DNA from: Amantichitinum ursilacus
Lineage (GTDB): Bacteria > Pseudomonadota > Gammaproteobacteria > Burkholderiales > Chitinibacteraceae
Length of the DNA stretch: 64,000 nt
NCBI RefSeq assembly: GCF_001294205.1
Contig: NZ_LAQT01000005.1
Location: forward strand, 82,385 to 146,384
Reading direction: 5' to 3'
A program made the position numbers and the translations under genes. Below, piece after piece: positions 44,583 through 53,761 of the stretch; the first letter of the stretch is position 1; each line of letters begins with the position of its first letter. Below the pieces are notes generated by a model. It was given only the letters and a program-made list of their open reading frames with translations. It ran no database searches and was not told the origin of the DNA.

Positions 44583-46928
44583 ATGGCGATCTGCGCTTAC
44601 CGTCTGGATATTCCCCAACTGAAACTGCCCGATTCGCTCAGCGTGAGCGAGGTTCAGATCAAGGAAAAAATCGGCCGGCCTTATGAGCTGACATTAACGG
44701 TCACCACCGCCAGCGCTATCGATCTGCTGGATGCACTGGATAAATCAGCCACGTTCTCGGTCTTGCCGGTGCCGGAAACGGGTATGCGTAGCGCCATTTT
44801 CAAAAGCCCGGGCGATGCGTTGAAGGCAGACCGGACATGGCACGGTGTGGTCCGCGAAATAGCGCGCGTGGCGAGCAATCGGGAAGAACACACTTACCTC
44901 ATCATCATCGCCCCGCGCCTGGCGCGCCTGGCTGATCATGTAGATACGCGGCTGTTCCAGGAGGTTGATGCACCCGCCCTGATCGCCCGAATCCTGCGCA
45001 GCGATATTGGCCTGAACGGCAGCCAGTTCACCATCAAGACCAGCAAGCCGTACGTGATCCACCAGCACTACACCCAGTACGGCGAGACCTCGCTCGACTT
45101 TCTGCATCGCGTCTGCGAAGCCGCGGGCATGGCGTATTTTTTTACACAGACGGACGACGGCGAGGTCGTCAATTTCATTGACGACCAGTCGCATTATCTG
45201 AAACCGGTGGGTGTTCATTTATATCGACCTCATGCGGGTCTGGAAGCCAACTGGACCGAGGCTGTTTTGAAGCTCCAGGTTTTTGCCCGACCGGTGATTG
45301 GGCAGCAGGTTTTCCAGGACTATAACTATCGCAAATCCGGTGGGGCGGATCTGCTGGGCAGCAAGACGATATACCGCCAGGACAAGGGGTTTGTCGGTGA
45401 ATCCTATCGCTTCGGTGCGCATCAGAAAGACCCGGATCAGGGCAAAGCCACCGCCCAGCTGCATTACGAAATCGAACTGGCCCGGCAGATTGTCGCCAGC
45501 GGCGAAGGCAACGTGCTGGCTTTTGCGCCGGGGCAGATTTTCCGCACAGACCAGGTCGACGCGCAGGCCAGCTTTGGCTGGGTGATTACCGAAGTCACCC
45601 ACACCGCCAGTCGCAGCAAAGCCTGGTTTAATGCGTTCAAGGCCATTCCGGCCGATCGCATCATCCGTCTGCCGCAGACCACCCCCAAGCCCACCATCAG
45701 CGGCACCATTCCTGCGCGCATCACCAGCCCGAGTCATTACACGGCGGGGTTTCTTTCGGAGCAGGGGCTGTACCGGGTCACCTTCCTCTATGACAGGGAT
45801 GCCAAGGCCGGCCACTGGCCCCCCGCAGGCAGCAGCCGTCTGATGCGTCTGGCCAGGCCTTACGCCGGGGGCACTTACGGTTTTCATTTTCCGCTTATCA
45901 GCGGGACGGAGGTCGCCGTGGCGTTTTCGCACGGCGATATCGATCGTCCCTACATCGCGCACGCGCTGCACGACCAGACCCGGCCTGACCTGGTGACGTC
46001 CGCCAACTACTCCAGAAACGTCATACGCACGCCCAGTAATAACAAGATCCGGCTGGAAGACCGCGATGGTCAGCAGCACATCAAGGTGAGCACTGAATAC
46101 GGCAAATCGCAGCTCAACCTGGGCCACTTGGTCAATGCCGGCCGTGAAAAGCGCGGAGAGGGGTTTGAGCTGCGTTCCGATGCGTTTGGCGCCGTGCGCG
46201 CAAACGGCATCTGGATTTCCGCTGACCAACAACCCCTGGCCAATGGCCACGTGCTGGAAATGAAATCCGCCACCGACCTGCTCAAGCAGGCGGTCACGCA
46301 AAGCACCGAACTGGGCAAAATTGCCCAGACCCACCTGAACCCGCCCACTGACACAGCCAGCCTGCAGCAACTGGCTGACGCTGCGAACCAGCTCAGTGGC
46401 CCCGTGATCCTGATGTCGGCCCCAGCCGGCATCGCGCAAGTCACCCCAGCCTCCCTGGGCATCAGCACCGGTCATGCCTTTCACGTTCAGAGTGGAGGCG
46501 CCATCCGCCTGGGCGGCGGCGGCAAAACCGATTTCACCTCGGTGCAATCCATGTCGTTACTGGCGCAAACCCAAGGCTTGCGGATGGTGTCCGGCAAAGG
46601 CCCGCTGCAGATTGAATCCCATGGCGACAAGCTGGATGCCACTGCACTGCAGGACGTCACCATCCAGTCCACCCAAGGCCACGTACAGATCACCGCCAGG
46701 AACGGCATCACCTTGGCCACGGGGGGCGCCTACATCAAGCTCACCCCAGACGGGCAAATCCTGGTGCACGGCCCCAGCCTGTTGAGTCTTAAAGGCAACC
46801 ACACCATGGATGGCCCAACCTCGCAGGATTACCCGCTGCCAGATCTGCCCAAGTCGGTCTGCGTGGAGTGCATGCGCGCAGCGGCGGCGCGTGCTGTCGG
46901 TATCGTGCCCAGCGGGGGTGCTGCATGA
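44583..46928 (+). CDS. vgrG: Type VI secretion spike protein VgrG with DUF2345 extension
   Basis: A 781-residue VgrG. The N-terminal gp27-like part (YRLDIPQLKLPDSLSVSEVQIKEKIGRPYELTLTV, TSLDFLHRVCEAAGMAYFF) is followed by the gp5-like OB fold (GLYRVTFLYDRDAKAGHWPPAGSSRLMRLARPYAG, FPLISGTEVAVAFSHGDIDRPYIAHALHD) and the beta-helix/DUF2345 extension (VQITARNGITLATGGAYIKL). It ends in ARAVGIVPSGGAA, part of a sequence repeated downstream. VgrG trimers cap the T6SS tube and carry effectors; the next genes encode a chaperone and lipase effectors. The last codon overlaps the next ATG (ATGA). Confidence 0.92.
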   Translation: MAICAYRLDIPQLKLPDSLSVSEVQIKEKIGRPYELTLTVTTASAIDLLDALDKSATFSVLPVPETGMRSAIFKSPGDALKADRTWHGVVREIARVASNREEHTYLIIIAPRLARLADHVDTRLFQEVDAPALIARILRSDIGLNGSQFTIKTSKPYVIHQHYTQYGETSLDFLHRVCEAAGMAYFFTQTDDGEVVNFIDDQSHYLKPVGVHLYRPHAGLEANWTEAVLKLQVFARPVIGQQVFQDYNYRKSGGADLLGSKTIYRQDKGFVGESYRFGAHQKDPDQGKATAQLHYEIELARQIVASGEGNVLAFAPGQIFRTDQVDAQASFGWVITEVTHTASRSKAWFNAFKAIPADRIIRLPQTTPKPTISGTIPARITSPSHYTAGFLSEQGLYRVTFLYDRDAKAGHWPPAGSSRLMRLARPYAGGTYGFHFPLISGTEVAVAFSHGDIDRPYIAHALHDQTRPDLVTSANYSRNVIRTPSNNKIRLEDRDGQQHIKVSTEYGKSQLNLGHLVNAGREKRGEGFELRSDAFGAVRANGIWISADQQPLANGHVLEMKSATDLLKQAVTQSTELGKIAQTHLNPPTDTASLQQLADAANQLSGPVILMSAPAGIAQVTPASLGISTGHAFHVQSGGAIRLGGGGKTDFTSVQSMSLLAQTQGLRMVSGKGPLQIESHGDKLDATALQDVTIQSTQGHVQITARNGITLATGGAYIKLTPDGQILVHGPSLLSLKGNHTMDGPTSQDYPLPDLPKSVCVECMRAAAARAVGIVPSGGAA

Positions 46929-47845
46929 CCGATACGCGCAACCTGCCGCGTGATCTGGCGTGGGCACAGCAACTGCAGCATGCAGCCGGGGCTGTGGGCC
47001 AGCAGCACCTGGATCTCATCATCGACCAGACCGGCTGGCATAAGGCCTTCACGCCTATCCTGAAAGACTTCAACCCGCCGCTGTTGTGGTGCTCGCTGCT
47101 CGCAGGCACTCCGCACGAGGCGCTGGGTGACGATGCACCGCTGCTGCTGCGGCTGGATCTGCAAGACGACGCCCATCAGCAATGGCTGGAAGACCTGATC
47201 GAGCACTTCGCGGGCGAACCGCGTTTGCTGGCCATGCTCTCGCCCGCCCCGTTCGACGATCTGGCCAGGCATCTGCGGCATTGCCTGCAGATCACATGGC
47301 CGGATGGCGAAGGCCTGCTGCGCTTTTACGATCCGCGTTTGATTGCCAGCGTCGATGACATGCTCACCTCCGAGCAGAAAACCCTGTTTCACGGCCAGAC
47401 CAGAATGTGGGCGTGGCTGGACCGCGATGGCCAGCCCGCCTGGCTGGCGGGCCAGTGGAGCCCGATGCGCCGCTGGCCGGAACAACTGCCAACGCTACAT
47501 CTGGATAGGGGGCAGGTGGATCGCTTTACCTCCAGCACCGAGGCCGAGGCGGCCACGTTGGCATTCATTTTCCAATACGGCCCCCAAGGCCACGCCCGCG
47601 AGGCGCTCTTCAAGCAGATGCGGGCCGCCTGCTGGCAAGCGGACGTGCTCAATTTGCTGGATCAGCGGGACCGCGAGGGTCTGGTGCAGCGATATGTCGT
47701 GCATGGTCCCGGTTTCCTGCAAAAAAGCCCCTGGATTGGCCGCATTGCCCTTTGGAACGCAGGCCATCTGAAACCGGGCCAGCTCTGGATTGATCTGCCG
47801 GTCGAACCTGCGCTACGGCCACTGCCTGCGCCGCCTGCCCCTTGA
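46925..47845 (+). CDS. DUF4123 type VI effector chaperone, copy 1
   Basis: A 306-residue DUF4123 (Tap/TEC) protein that would load the Tle1 lipase onto VgrG. The start overlaps the vgrG stop. The first 641 bases of the duplicated block (46889-47530) are nearly identical to the second copy at 52213-52854. The C-terminal third differs (EAATLAFIFQYGPQGHAREALFKQM here versus EAQLKRLQLLSSLNMPSREAMFNAL in copy 2) before similarity resumes at HGPGFLQK. The ending RPLPAPPAP is duplicated as a relic before the second lipoprotein gene. Confidence 0.82.
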   Translation: MTDTRNLPRDLAWAQQLQHAAGAVGQQHLDLIIDQTGWHKAFTPILKDFNPPLLWCSLLAGTPHEALGDDAPLLLRLDLQDDAHQQWLEDLIEHFAGEPRLLAMLSPAPFDDLARHLRHCLQITWPDGEGLLRFYDPRLIASVDDMLTSEQKTLFHGQTRMWAWLDRDGQPAWLAGQWSPMRRWPEQLPTLHLDRGQVDRFTSSTEAEAATLAFIFQYGPQGHAREALFKQMRAACWQADVLNLLDQRDREGLVQRYVVHGPGFLQKSPWIGRIALWNAGHLKPGQLWIDLPVEPALRPLPAPPAP

Positions 47846-47889
47846 TACCCCCAAAAAACCCATCCCGACTTTATGACGGAGCAACACCC

Positions 47890-48438
47890 ATGCTTTCCCG
47901 GATTCTGAACCGCCTGTTCTGGACTACCGCACTCGGTGTCTTGGCCATGGGCCTGGCTGCTTGCGGCAATACGGCTGGCAATGCGTTCAACGATAGCCAA
48001 TACATCCCCGCCAGCGTGAAAACGGTAAACCACACCATGGCTTCTTTGAACTGGGTCAGCGTTAACGGCATGAGCGGCTCTGCCGGTGAAATCTGCTGCG
48101 TGATGCTGCCCAACCAGTGGCGGCCAGGCCTGAAGGCCAACGTTGAATGGGAAATTGATCCCAATCCCTATGAAAAAATGAAGCGTAAGCCGGGAGGGGG
48201 ATTTGTTTTTGACGATGCTGCCATTGCACGTCACAAGGCTGCTTATACCCAACACAAAGCGATTGTCGATATTCCTCAGTACCCGGACGGTCAAACCTGC
48301 GGTCTTAAAATCTACTTTCTGGTCTGCAACCAGCTCAAGGCAACGACATCTTGCCTGCACTACACCGATCCCAATTACCCGATCAAAGACGCCGGAAAGA
48401 TACCGGAACCTGAAACCTGCCCCAAGACCGCTGAGTAA
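47890..48438 (+). CDS. DUF3304-type lipoprotein 1, probable Tle1 immunity protein
   Basis: A 182-residue lipoprotein: LFWTTALGVLAMGLAAC is the signal peptide with lipobox LAAC. The mature part has conserved ICCVMLPNQWRPGLKANVEWEIDPNPY and IVDIPQYPDGQTCGLKIYFLVCNQ. It shares the KRKPGGGFVFDDA variant with lipoprotein 3. Lipoproteins encoded next to Tle1 lipases normally protect the periplasmic side from the effector. GGAG lies 8 bases before the ATG. Confidence 0.78.
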   Translation: MLSRILNRLFWTTALGVLAMGLAACGNTAGNAFNDSQYIPASVKTVNHTMASLNWVSVNGMSGSAGEICCVMLPNQWRPGLKANVEWEIDPNPYEKMKRKPGGGFVFDDAAIARHKAAYTQHKAIVDIPQYPDGQTCGLKIYFLVCNQLKATTSCLHYTDPNYPIKDAGKIPEPETCPKTAE

Positions 48439-48461
48439 TCTCCGGAGCAATCAGCTATCGC

Positions 48462-48500
48462 GACTGCCTGCGCCGCCTGCCCCTTGATACCCCCAAATAA
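48462..48500 (+). repeat. Duplicated 3' tail of the DUF4123 gene before lipoprotein 2
   Basis: The 39 bases beginning GACTGCCTGCGCCGCCTGCC repeat the end of the DUF4123 gene and its downstream sequence (from about 47820). The following CCCGACTTTATGACGGAG leader is also shared. This is the scar of a tandem duplication that copied the lipoprotein gene with a short upstream piece. Confidence 0.75.
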
Positions 48501-48531
48501 CCAATCCCGACTTTATGACGGAGAAATACCC

Positions 48532-49077
48532 ATGCTTTCCCGGATTCTTAATCGCCTGTTCTGGACTGCCGCGCTTGGCGTCATGGCCATGGGCCTGGCG
48601 GCTTGCGGTAATACGGCTGGCAATGCGTTCAATAACGAAAAACTCACGCCTACCCCGGCAGACTCGGTCAATCACACAACTGCGTCGATTAACTGGTACA
48701 GCGTCAACGGTCTACGCGGTTCTGCGGGTGAAAACTGTTGCGTGATGTTGCCCAACCAGTGGCGTCCCGGCCTGAAGGTCACCGTTGAGTGGGAAATTGA
48801 TCCCAATCCCTATGAACGAGTGAAGCGGATTCCGAGTGGCGGAGCCATGGACGAAGATGCATGGAAAGCGCATCAAGCCAAATTTACTCAGCACAAAGCC
48901 ATTGTCGATATTCCGCAGTACCCGGAAGGTCACTTCTGCAACCTTGAAATCCATTTTCTGGTGTGCCACCAACTCAAGGCCACGACTTCTTGCCTACCTT
49001 ATGACGATCCGAATTACCCGATCAAAGAGCGGGCGCATATGCCAGAACCTGAAACCTGCCCCAAGACTGCCGGGTAA
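48532..49077 (+). CDS. DUF3304-type lipoprotein 2, probable immunity protein
   Basis: A 181-residue paralogue of lipoprotein 1 with the same signal peptide (lipobox LAAC) and core (CCVMLPNQWRPGLKVTVEWEIDPNPY). Its central loop, SGGAMDEDAWKAHQAKF, instead matches lipoprotein 4 of the second module. It is followed 18 bases later by a truncated copy of the Tle1 gene start. This suggests its partner lipase was lost, leaving a possible orphan immunity gene. Confidence 0.77.
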   Translation: MLSRILNRLFWTAALGVMAMGLAACGNTAGNAFNNEKLTPTPADSVNHTTASINWYSVNGLRGSAGENCCVMLPNQWRPGLKVTVEWEIDPNPYERVKRIPSGGAMDEDAWKAHQAKFTQHKAIVDIPQYPEGHFCNLEIHFLVCHQLKATTSCLPYDDPNYPIKERAHMPEPETCPKTAG

Positions 49078-49095
49078 TCTCTGGAGCCAGCCCGC

Positions 49096-49167
49096 ATGAA
49101 TGACGATATCCAGCGCGACCCTGTCACTAAAGTGGAAGCCTTTCCGCTGGCAGGGCGCTTGCCGCAG
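49096..49167 (+). pseudogene. Relic of the 5' end of a Tle1 lipase gene
   Basis: About 24 codons beginning MNDDIQRDPVTKVEAFPL repeat the start of the intact lipase gene at 49803. The sequence then switches to the leader of lipoprotein 3 and the frame stops at 49254. Only the N-terminus remains, so the rest of the gene was deleted or never copied. Confidence 0.8.
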
Positions 49168-49241
49168 ACCCTGGCTAGCGAAGCCTGCCCCCTGATCCCA
49201 CGCAAAAAATCCAATGCCCACTTTATAAGGGAGAAAGACGC

Positions 49242-49784
49242 ATGTCTTCCCGGATTCTGAATCGCCTGTTCTGGACTGCCGCGCTTGGTGTTATGGCCAT
49301 GGGTCTGGCGGCTTGCGGTAATACGGCGGGCAATGCGTTTAGTGACAACCAGTACTTACCAACACCCTATGCCCCAATAAACCACACTACCGCAGCTCTT
49401 AATTGGGTCAGCATCAATGGCATGCAAGGCACGGGAGAGGTGTGCTGCGTAATGTTGCCCCGACAATGGAGGCCTGGCCTGAAGGCCACTGTTGAGTGGG
49501 AAATTGATCCCCGTCCGTATGAAAAAATGAAGCGTAAGCCGGGAGGGGGATTCGTTTTTGACGATGCTGACATTGCACGCCACAGGGCTGCTTACACTCA
49601 GCATAAAGCCATTATTGATATCCCACAGTACCCAGAGCATTTCTGCAAATTGCAGGTTCATTTTCTGACCTGCAACCAGGTCAAGGCTACAGCCACCTGC
49701 CTTTGGTACGACGACCCAGCCTATCCCATCAAGGCTCCTGCCGACATGCCGGAACCTAAAACCTGCCCCAAGACCGCCGAGTAA
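49242..49784 (+). CDS. DUF3304-type lipoprotein 3, probable immunity protein
   Basis: A 180-residue paralogue with signal peptide and lipobox LAAC. The core is CCVMLPRQWRPGLKATVEWEIDPRPY and the loop KRKPGGGFVFDDADIARH, as in lipoprotein 1. It lies 18 bases upstream of the intact Tle1 lipase gene, the position expected for its cognate immunity gene. AGGGAG precedes the ATG at 49242. Confidence 0.8.
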   Translation: MSSRILNRLFWTAALGVMAMGLAACGNTAGNAFSDNQYLPTPYAPINHTTAALNWVSINGMQGTGEVCCVMLPRQWRPGLKATVEWEIDPRPYEKMKRKPGGGFVFDDADIARHRAAYTQHKAIIDIPQYPEHFCKLQVHFLTCNQVKATATCLWYDDPAYPIKAPADMPEPKTCPKTAE

Positions 49785-49802
49785 TCTCCGGAGCTATCAA
49801 GA

Positions 49803-52187
49803 ATGAACGATGACATTCAGCGCGACCCTGTGACCAAAGTGGAAGCCTTTCCGCTGGCAGGGCGCTTGCCGAAGACTCCGGCAGAGACTCTGAACAATTT
49901 GAAGTGCCAGGATCGGGAACGGGCCGCACACCAGAGCCAGCTTAACGTTGCCGCAGGCAGCAAGCAGGCTCCGGCTTGTTGCAAACCCCTTCATATCAGC
50001 CTGTTCTTTGATGGCACCAACAACAATGAACCGGAAGATAAAAAGCCATATCAGCAGAAGCCCTACGGCGCGTTAAGCAATATCGCCAGGCTTTACCATG
50101 CTTCTTTGGGGCGCGACGAGGATGCGATTTCTCTCAAGACGCGTGCGGAAGGGTATTTCAGTTATTACATGCCTGGGGTTGGAACACCTTTTCCCGTCAT
50201 TGGCGAAGCGGATTTTTCTGACGACGGCTTAAAGTACGCCAAAGGTGGGCAGAACCGGATCAATTGGGCCATTACCTGCTTGATCGCCGCGATCAAGGAG
50301 TCGTGCAAAGAGCATCTCGACATTTCAGAAGCTGCCGGGTTGGTCAGAAAGACGGCGACCGGTTGGTTGCAGTCCGGCGCCGAGGTCACGCAGAGCGTGA
50401 TGAAGCCGAAATTCACCGAGCTTGAATCGCTCGTGGCCGCACAAAAGAATCCCAAGCTGCTGGCGATCAAGCTCTACGTTTACGGCTTCTCGCGGGGGGC
50501 TGCCGAAGCGCGGGCCTTTGTGTGGTGGCTGTTGCCTTTGCTGAAGCGGGAACGCGATGGCAAAAAAGGCTTCTTCCTGGCCGGTCTGCCCATCACGCTG
50601 GAATTCCTGGGGCTGTTCGACACTGTTGCCTCCGTGGGTGTCGCGCACGTTGCGCCGTTCTTTGCCGGCCACATGAGCTGGGCCGACGACACCATGAAAC
50701 TGCCCGACGAAACCGAGTACGGCGACTTCATCAAATGCTGCCGCCATTTTGTGGCCGCCCATGAACAGCGCCTGTGTTTTCCGCTGGATTCGGTGCGTCG
50801 TATCGCCGGCAAGGTCTCGAAATACCCGAGCTATGCCAGAGAATACGTTTACCCCGGCATGCACTCTGATGTGGGCGGTGGCTATCTGCTCGGCGAACAG
50901 GGTATGGGTATGGACAAGCAAGGCATGCTGCTGTCGCAGATACCGCTGCATGACATGTATGCGCAGGCACTGGCAGTCGGTGCGCCATTGCAGGTGCCGG
51001 ATGTTGGGCAGAGGGAATGTGACTCCACCTTTCCAGCTTGGCGGATGATGGCTGGGGATACTTTGCTGCAATTCCAGGTCGAGCCTGACCTGATCACCCG
51101 CTTCAACGCCTGGTTGGCAACCTGCCCCAACGGTCCAGTAGAAGAGGTCCTGGCAACCATGACCGGGCAGATCACCGCCTGGCGTATCCGGCGCTTTGCC
51201 GCAGCCCCCGGCAACGCCGTCTCCTACCGCCAGCAGCGGTTCTTTGCCGACTCAGCCAGGAACGGGCGCAGTGAGGACGAAGACGCTGGCAAATACGCCG
51301 CCAACAAGCAAGCCCGTATCGATGCCGCGAACGCCATTAAAAAAGAGCGGCAGGCCGCACAGGATGCAGCCGCCAGGGCAAAGGCAGCAGGTGGGCAAGC
51401 TGCTGACCTGCCCCCCAAACCCGGTCCGCGCATTTATGAACCGGCCATGGACCAGCGACAATGGAGCGAGGCCGCTGCCGAATTCCGCCACGACTATGAG
51501 GGTCGCATCCTGCGCCAGCAGCACAGTGTCGCCCAGATCCTGATCGACACCCTTCCCGCCAGCACCATCCTGCTGATCAATGGCGATGACGAAGTGGCCG
51601 AATTCAACCGCCTGAAGACCGCGGGTGAAGCGGGAGTCAAAACCCTGTTCAGCCCGGATATGGCGGATGTACTGGCCCTGTACGACAACCACATCCACGA
51701 TTCGCGCGCCTGGTTCATGTACTCCAGCCTCGGCAGCCGCGAGATGTGGTCGGGTTACTTTCGCAACCGCATGATCTACGTCGATACCCTGACCAACAAG
51801 GCGCTGTCACCGGTTGCCGTGGCCGGTCGGGTTATCGGGGTGGCCACGCTGGTGGGCGGCGTGGTGTACACCGTGCGCCAGCGCAACCTCAAAGGCATTG
51901 CGGGCGGTCTGGCCGGGACGCTGGCGGTCACCTCGCTGGAGCATGTCATCACCGACCAGATCACCGGCGCCACGATCCCGGCCTTGCCCGGTGCCGACAA
52001 GCTGTGGGCTTTCACCAACGATATCGGCACGGTGGTCACCCAACAGCAGCAGGAAAGCGTGCTGGCTTTCCACCAGTCGGGCATGGACAGGCTTAACCAG
52101 CTTATTGCAGCCGCAGGCGGTACGGTGCAGGGCTCTTCATCAACCGCGCCAGGCGTGCAGACCCAGGCCGAGGGGATGCTGGCATGA
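49803..52187 (+). CDS. tle1: Tle1-type (DUF2235) type VI lipase effector, intact copy
   Basis: A 794-residue alpha/beta-hydrolase effector. The DUF2235 start is HISLFFDGTNNN (64-75). The nucleophile motif is YGFSRGAAEA (S230 within GFSRG), the Asp is in LFDTVASVG (D273) and the His in PGMHSDVGGGY (H354), the triad used by Tle1 phospholipases. Residues 620-794 include two hydrophobic stretches (VAVAGRVIGVATLVGGVVYTV, GIAGGLAGTLAVTSL) that may aid membrane insertion. Its last 727 bases (from 51492) are nearly identical to the second copy. It is encoded after DUF4123 and lipoprotein genes and overlaps a 22-codon relic as ATGA. Confidence 0.87.
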   Translation: MNDDIQRDPVTKVEAFPLAGRLPKTPAETLNNLKCQDRERAAHQSQLNVAAGSKQAPACCKPLHISLFFDGTNNNEPEDKKPYQQKPYGALSNIARLYHASLGRDEDAISLKTRAEGYFSYYMPGVGTPFPVIGEADFSDDGLKYAKGGQNRINWAITCLIAAIKESCKEHLDISEAAGLVRKTATGWLQSGAEVTQSVMKPKFTELESLVAAQKNPKLLAIKLYVYGFSRGAAEARAFVWWLLPLLKRERDGKKGFFLAGLPITLEFLGLFDTVASVGVAHVAPFFAGHMSWADDTMKLPDETEYGDFIKCCRHFVAAHEQRLCFPLDSVRRIAGKVSKYPSYAREYVYPGMHSDVGGGYLLGEQGMGMDKQGMLLSQIPLHDMYAQALAVGAPLQVPDVGQRECDSTFPAWRMMAGDTLLQFQVEPDLITRFNAWLATCPNGPVEEVLATMTGQITAWRIRRFAAAPGNAVSYRQQRFFADSARNGRSEDEDAGKYAANKQARIDAANAIKKERQAAQDAAARAKAAGGQAADLPPKPGPRIYEPAMDQRQWSEAAAEFRHDYEGRILRQQHSVAQILIDTLPASTILLINGDDEVAEFNRLKTAGEAGVKTLFSPDMADVLALYDNHIHDSRAWFMYSSLGSREMWSGYFRNRMIYVDTLTNKALSPVAVAGRVIGVATLVGGVVYTVRQRNLKGIAGGLAGTLAVTSLEHVITDQITGATIPALPGADKLWAFTNDIGTVVTQQQQESVLAFHQSGMDRLNQLIAAAGGTVQGSSSTAPGVQTQAEGMLA

Positions 52188-52252
52188 GTGAACAGCAACC
52201 TGGTTTGATGGTGCGTGCTGTCGGTATCGTGCCCAGCGGGGGTGCCGCATGA
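52184..52252 (+). other. 22-codon junction frame joining a vgrG 3' end to the second module
   Basis: This short frame (MSEQQPGLM then VRAVGIVPSGGAA) fuses two sequences. The first part (52184-52218) recurs at 56129-56163 after the second lipase; the rest repeats the last codons of vgrG. It is the breakpoint of the tandem duplication that created the second chaperone-lipoprotein-lipase module, and is unlikely to be a functional protein. Confidence 0.7.
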
Positions 52253-53166
52253 ACGATACGCGCAACCCGCCGCATGATCTGGCGTGGGCACAGCAACTGC
52301 AACAGGCGGCGCAGGCCGTGGGCCAGCAGCACCTGGATCTCATCATCGACCAGACCGGTTGGCACAAGGCCTTCACGCCTATCCTCAAAGACTTCAACCC
52401 GCCGCTGTTGTGGTGCTCACTGCTCGCAGGCACTCCGCACGAGGCGCTGGGTGACGATGCACCGTTGCTATTGCGGCTCGATCTGCAGGACGAGGCCCAC
52501 CAGCAATGGCTGGAAGACCTGATCGAGCATTTCGCGGGCGAACCGCGTTTGCTGGCCCTGCTCTCGCCCGCCCCGTTCGACGATCTGGCAAAGCATCTGC
52601 GGCATTGCCTGCAGATCACCTGGCCCGATGGCGAAGGCCTGCTGCGCTTTTACGATCCGCGCTTGATTGCCAGCGTCGATGACATGCTCACCCCCGAGCA
52701 GAAAACCCTGTTTCACGGCCAGACCAGAATGTGGGCATGGCTGGACCGCGATGGCCAGCCCGCCTGGCTTGCAGGCCAGTGGAGCCCGATGCGCCGCTGG
52801 CCGGAACAATTGCCAACGCTACATCTGGATAGCGCGCAGGTGGATCGCTTTACCGCAGCGACCGAAGCGGAGGCGCAGCTAAAAAGATTGCAGCTTTTGT
52901 CTTCGCTCAACATGCCATCCCGTGAAGCCATGTTCAATGCACTGCGCGCTGCGTACTGGCATGCCAATGACCTGAACCTGCTGGACGAACGGGATCGTCT
53001 CGGTCTGGCCCGGCGTTACGCCGCGCATGGCCCAGGCTTCCTGCAAAAAAGACCCTGGATTGGCCGCATTGCCCTGTGGAACGCGGGCCACCTGAAACCG
53101 GGCCAGCTCTGGCTTGATCTGCCCATTGACCACGAGGTGCTGCGCGTGAGCCTGGCCGCCAGATAG
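52249..53166 (+). CDS. DUF4123 type VI effector chaperone, copy 2
   Basis: A 305-residue paralogue of the first chaperone, starting MNDTRNPPHDLAWAQQLQQ. The N-terminal two thirds are almost identical to copy 1 and the remainder is divergent (LKRLQLLSSLNMPSREAMFNALRAAYWHANDLNLLDERDR). This fits a conserved VgrG-contacting part and a more variable effector-contacting part. It is followed by its own lipoprotein and lipase genes. Confidence 0.8.
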   Translation: MNDTRNPPHDLAWAQQLQQAAQAVGQQHLDLIIDQTGWHKAFTPILKDFNPPLLWCSLLAGTPHEALGDDAPLLLRLDLQDEAHQQWLEDLIEHFAGEPRLLALLSPAPFDDLAKHLRHCLQITWPDGEGLLRFYDPRLIASVDDMLTPEQKTLFHGQTRMWAWLDRDGQPAWLAGQWSPMRRWPEQLPTLHLDSAQVDRFTAATEAEAQLKRLQLLSSLNMPSREAMFNALRAAYWHANDLNLLDERDRLGLARRYAAHGPGFLQKRPWIGRIALWNAGHLKPGQLWLDLPIDHEVLRVSLAAR

Positions 53167-53224
53167 TCGGCCCAGAACGAGGAAACCAGCTCGTTTTCCC
53201 TGCATTCCAGGAGATCAGCACAGC

Positions 53225-53761
53225 ATGTTCTTTTGTATTTCCAATCGCGTTTTGCAGTCTGCCCTGCTCGGCATGCTCGCCATGAGCCTGGCTGCTTGTG
53301 GCCATGGTGCAGGCAATGCCTTCAACAGCGACAAGTTCACGCCGACCCCGGTCGTGCCGATCAACCACACCACGGCGGGCCTGAACTGGATGAAGGTCAA
53401 CGGCGGTGCTGGCACGGGGTGCTGCGTGATGCTGCCCAACCAGTGGCGGCCGGGGCTCAAAGCCACCATAGAGTGGGAAACGGATCCTGCTCCGCGCGAG
53501 AAAGTAAAAAAGGTCCCCAGCGGTGGCGCATTTGACGAGGATGCCTGGAAAGCACATGAAGCTAAATTCGGTAGCCACAAAGCTGTCGTTGATATTCCTC
53601 AGTACCCCGACAACACAACTTGCAAGCTGCAGGTTCACCTCCTGACTTGCAGCCGCGTCAAGGTAACGACGACCTGCTTGCGTTACGACGACCCTGATTA
53701 CCCCATCCAGGAACCTGAGGATGTGCCAGAGCCCAAATCTTGCTCCGGAGTAAAGCCATGA
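53225..53761 (+). CDS. DUF3304-type lipoprotein 4, probable immunity protein of module 2
   Basis: A 178-residue lipoprotein: LLGMLAMSLAAC gives lipobox LAAC. The core is CCVMLPNQWRPGLKATIEWETDP and the loop SGGAFDEDAWKAHEAKF, the type shared with lipoprotein 2. The N-terminal signal sequence differs from the other three (MFFCISNRVLQSALL). The lipase gene of module 2 starts at its last codons (4-base overlap). Confidence 0.8.
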   Translation: MFFCISNRVLQSALLGMLAMSLAACGHGAGNAFNSDKFTPTPVVPINHTTAGLNWMKVNGGAGTGCCVMLPNQWRPGLKATIEWETDPAPREKVKKVPSGGAFDEDAWKAHEAKFGSHKAVVDIPQYPDNTTCKLQVHLLTCSRVKVTTTCLRYDDPDYPIQEPEDVPEPKSCSGVKP

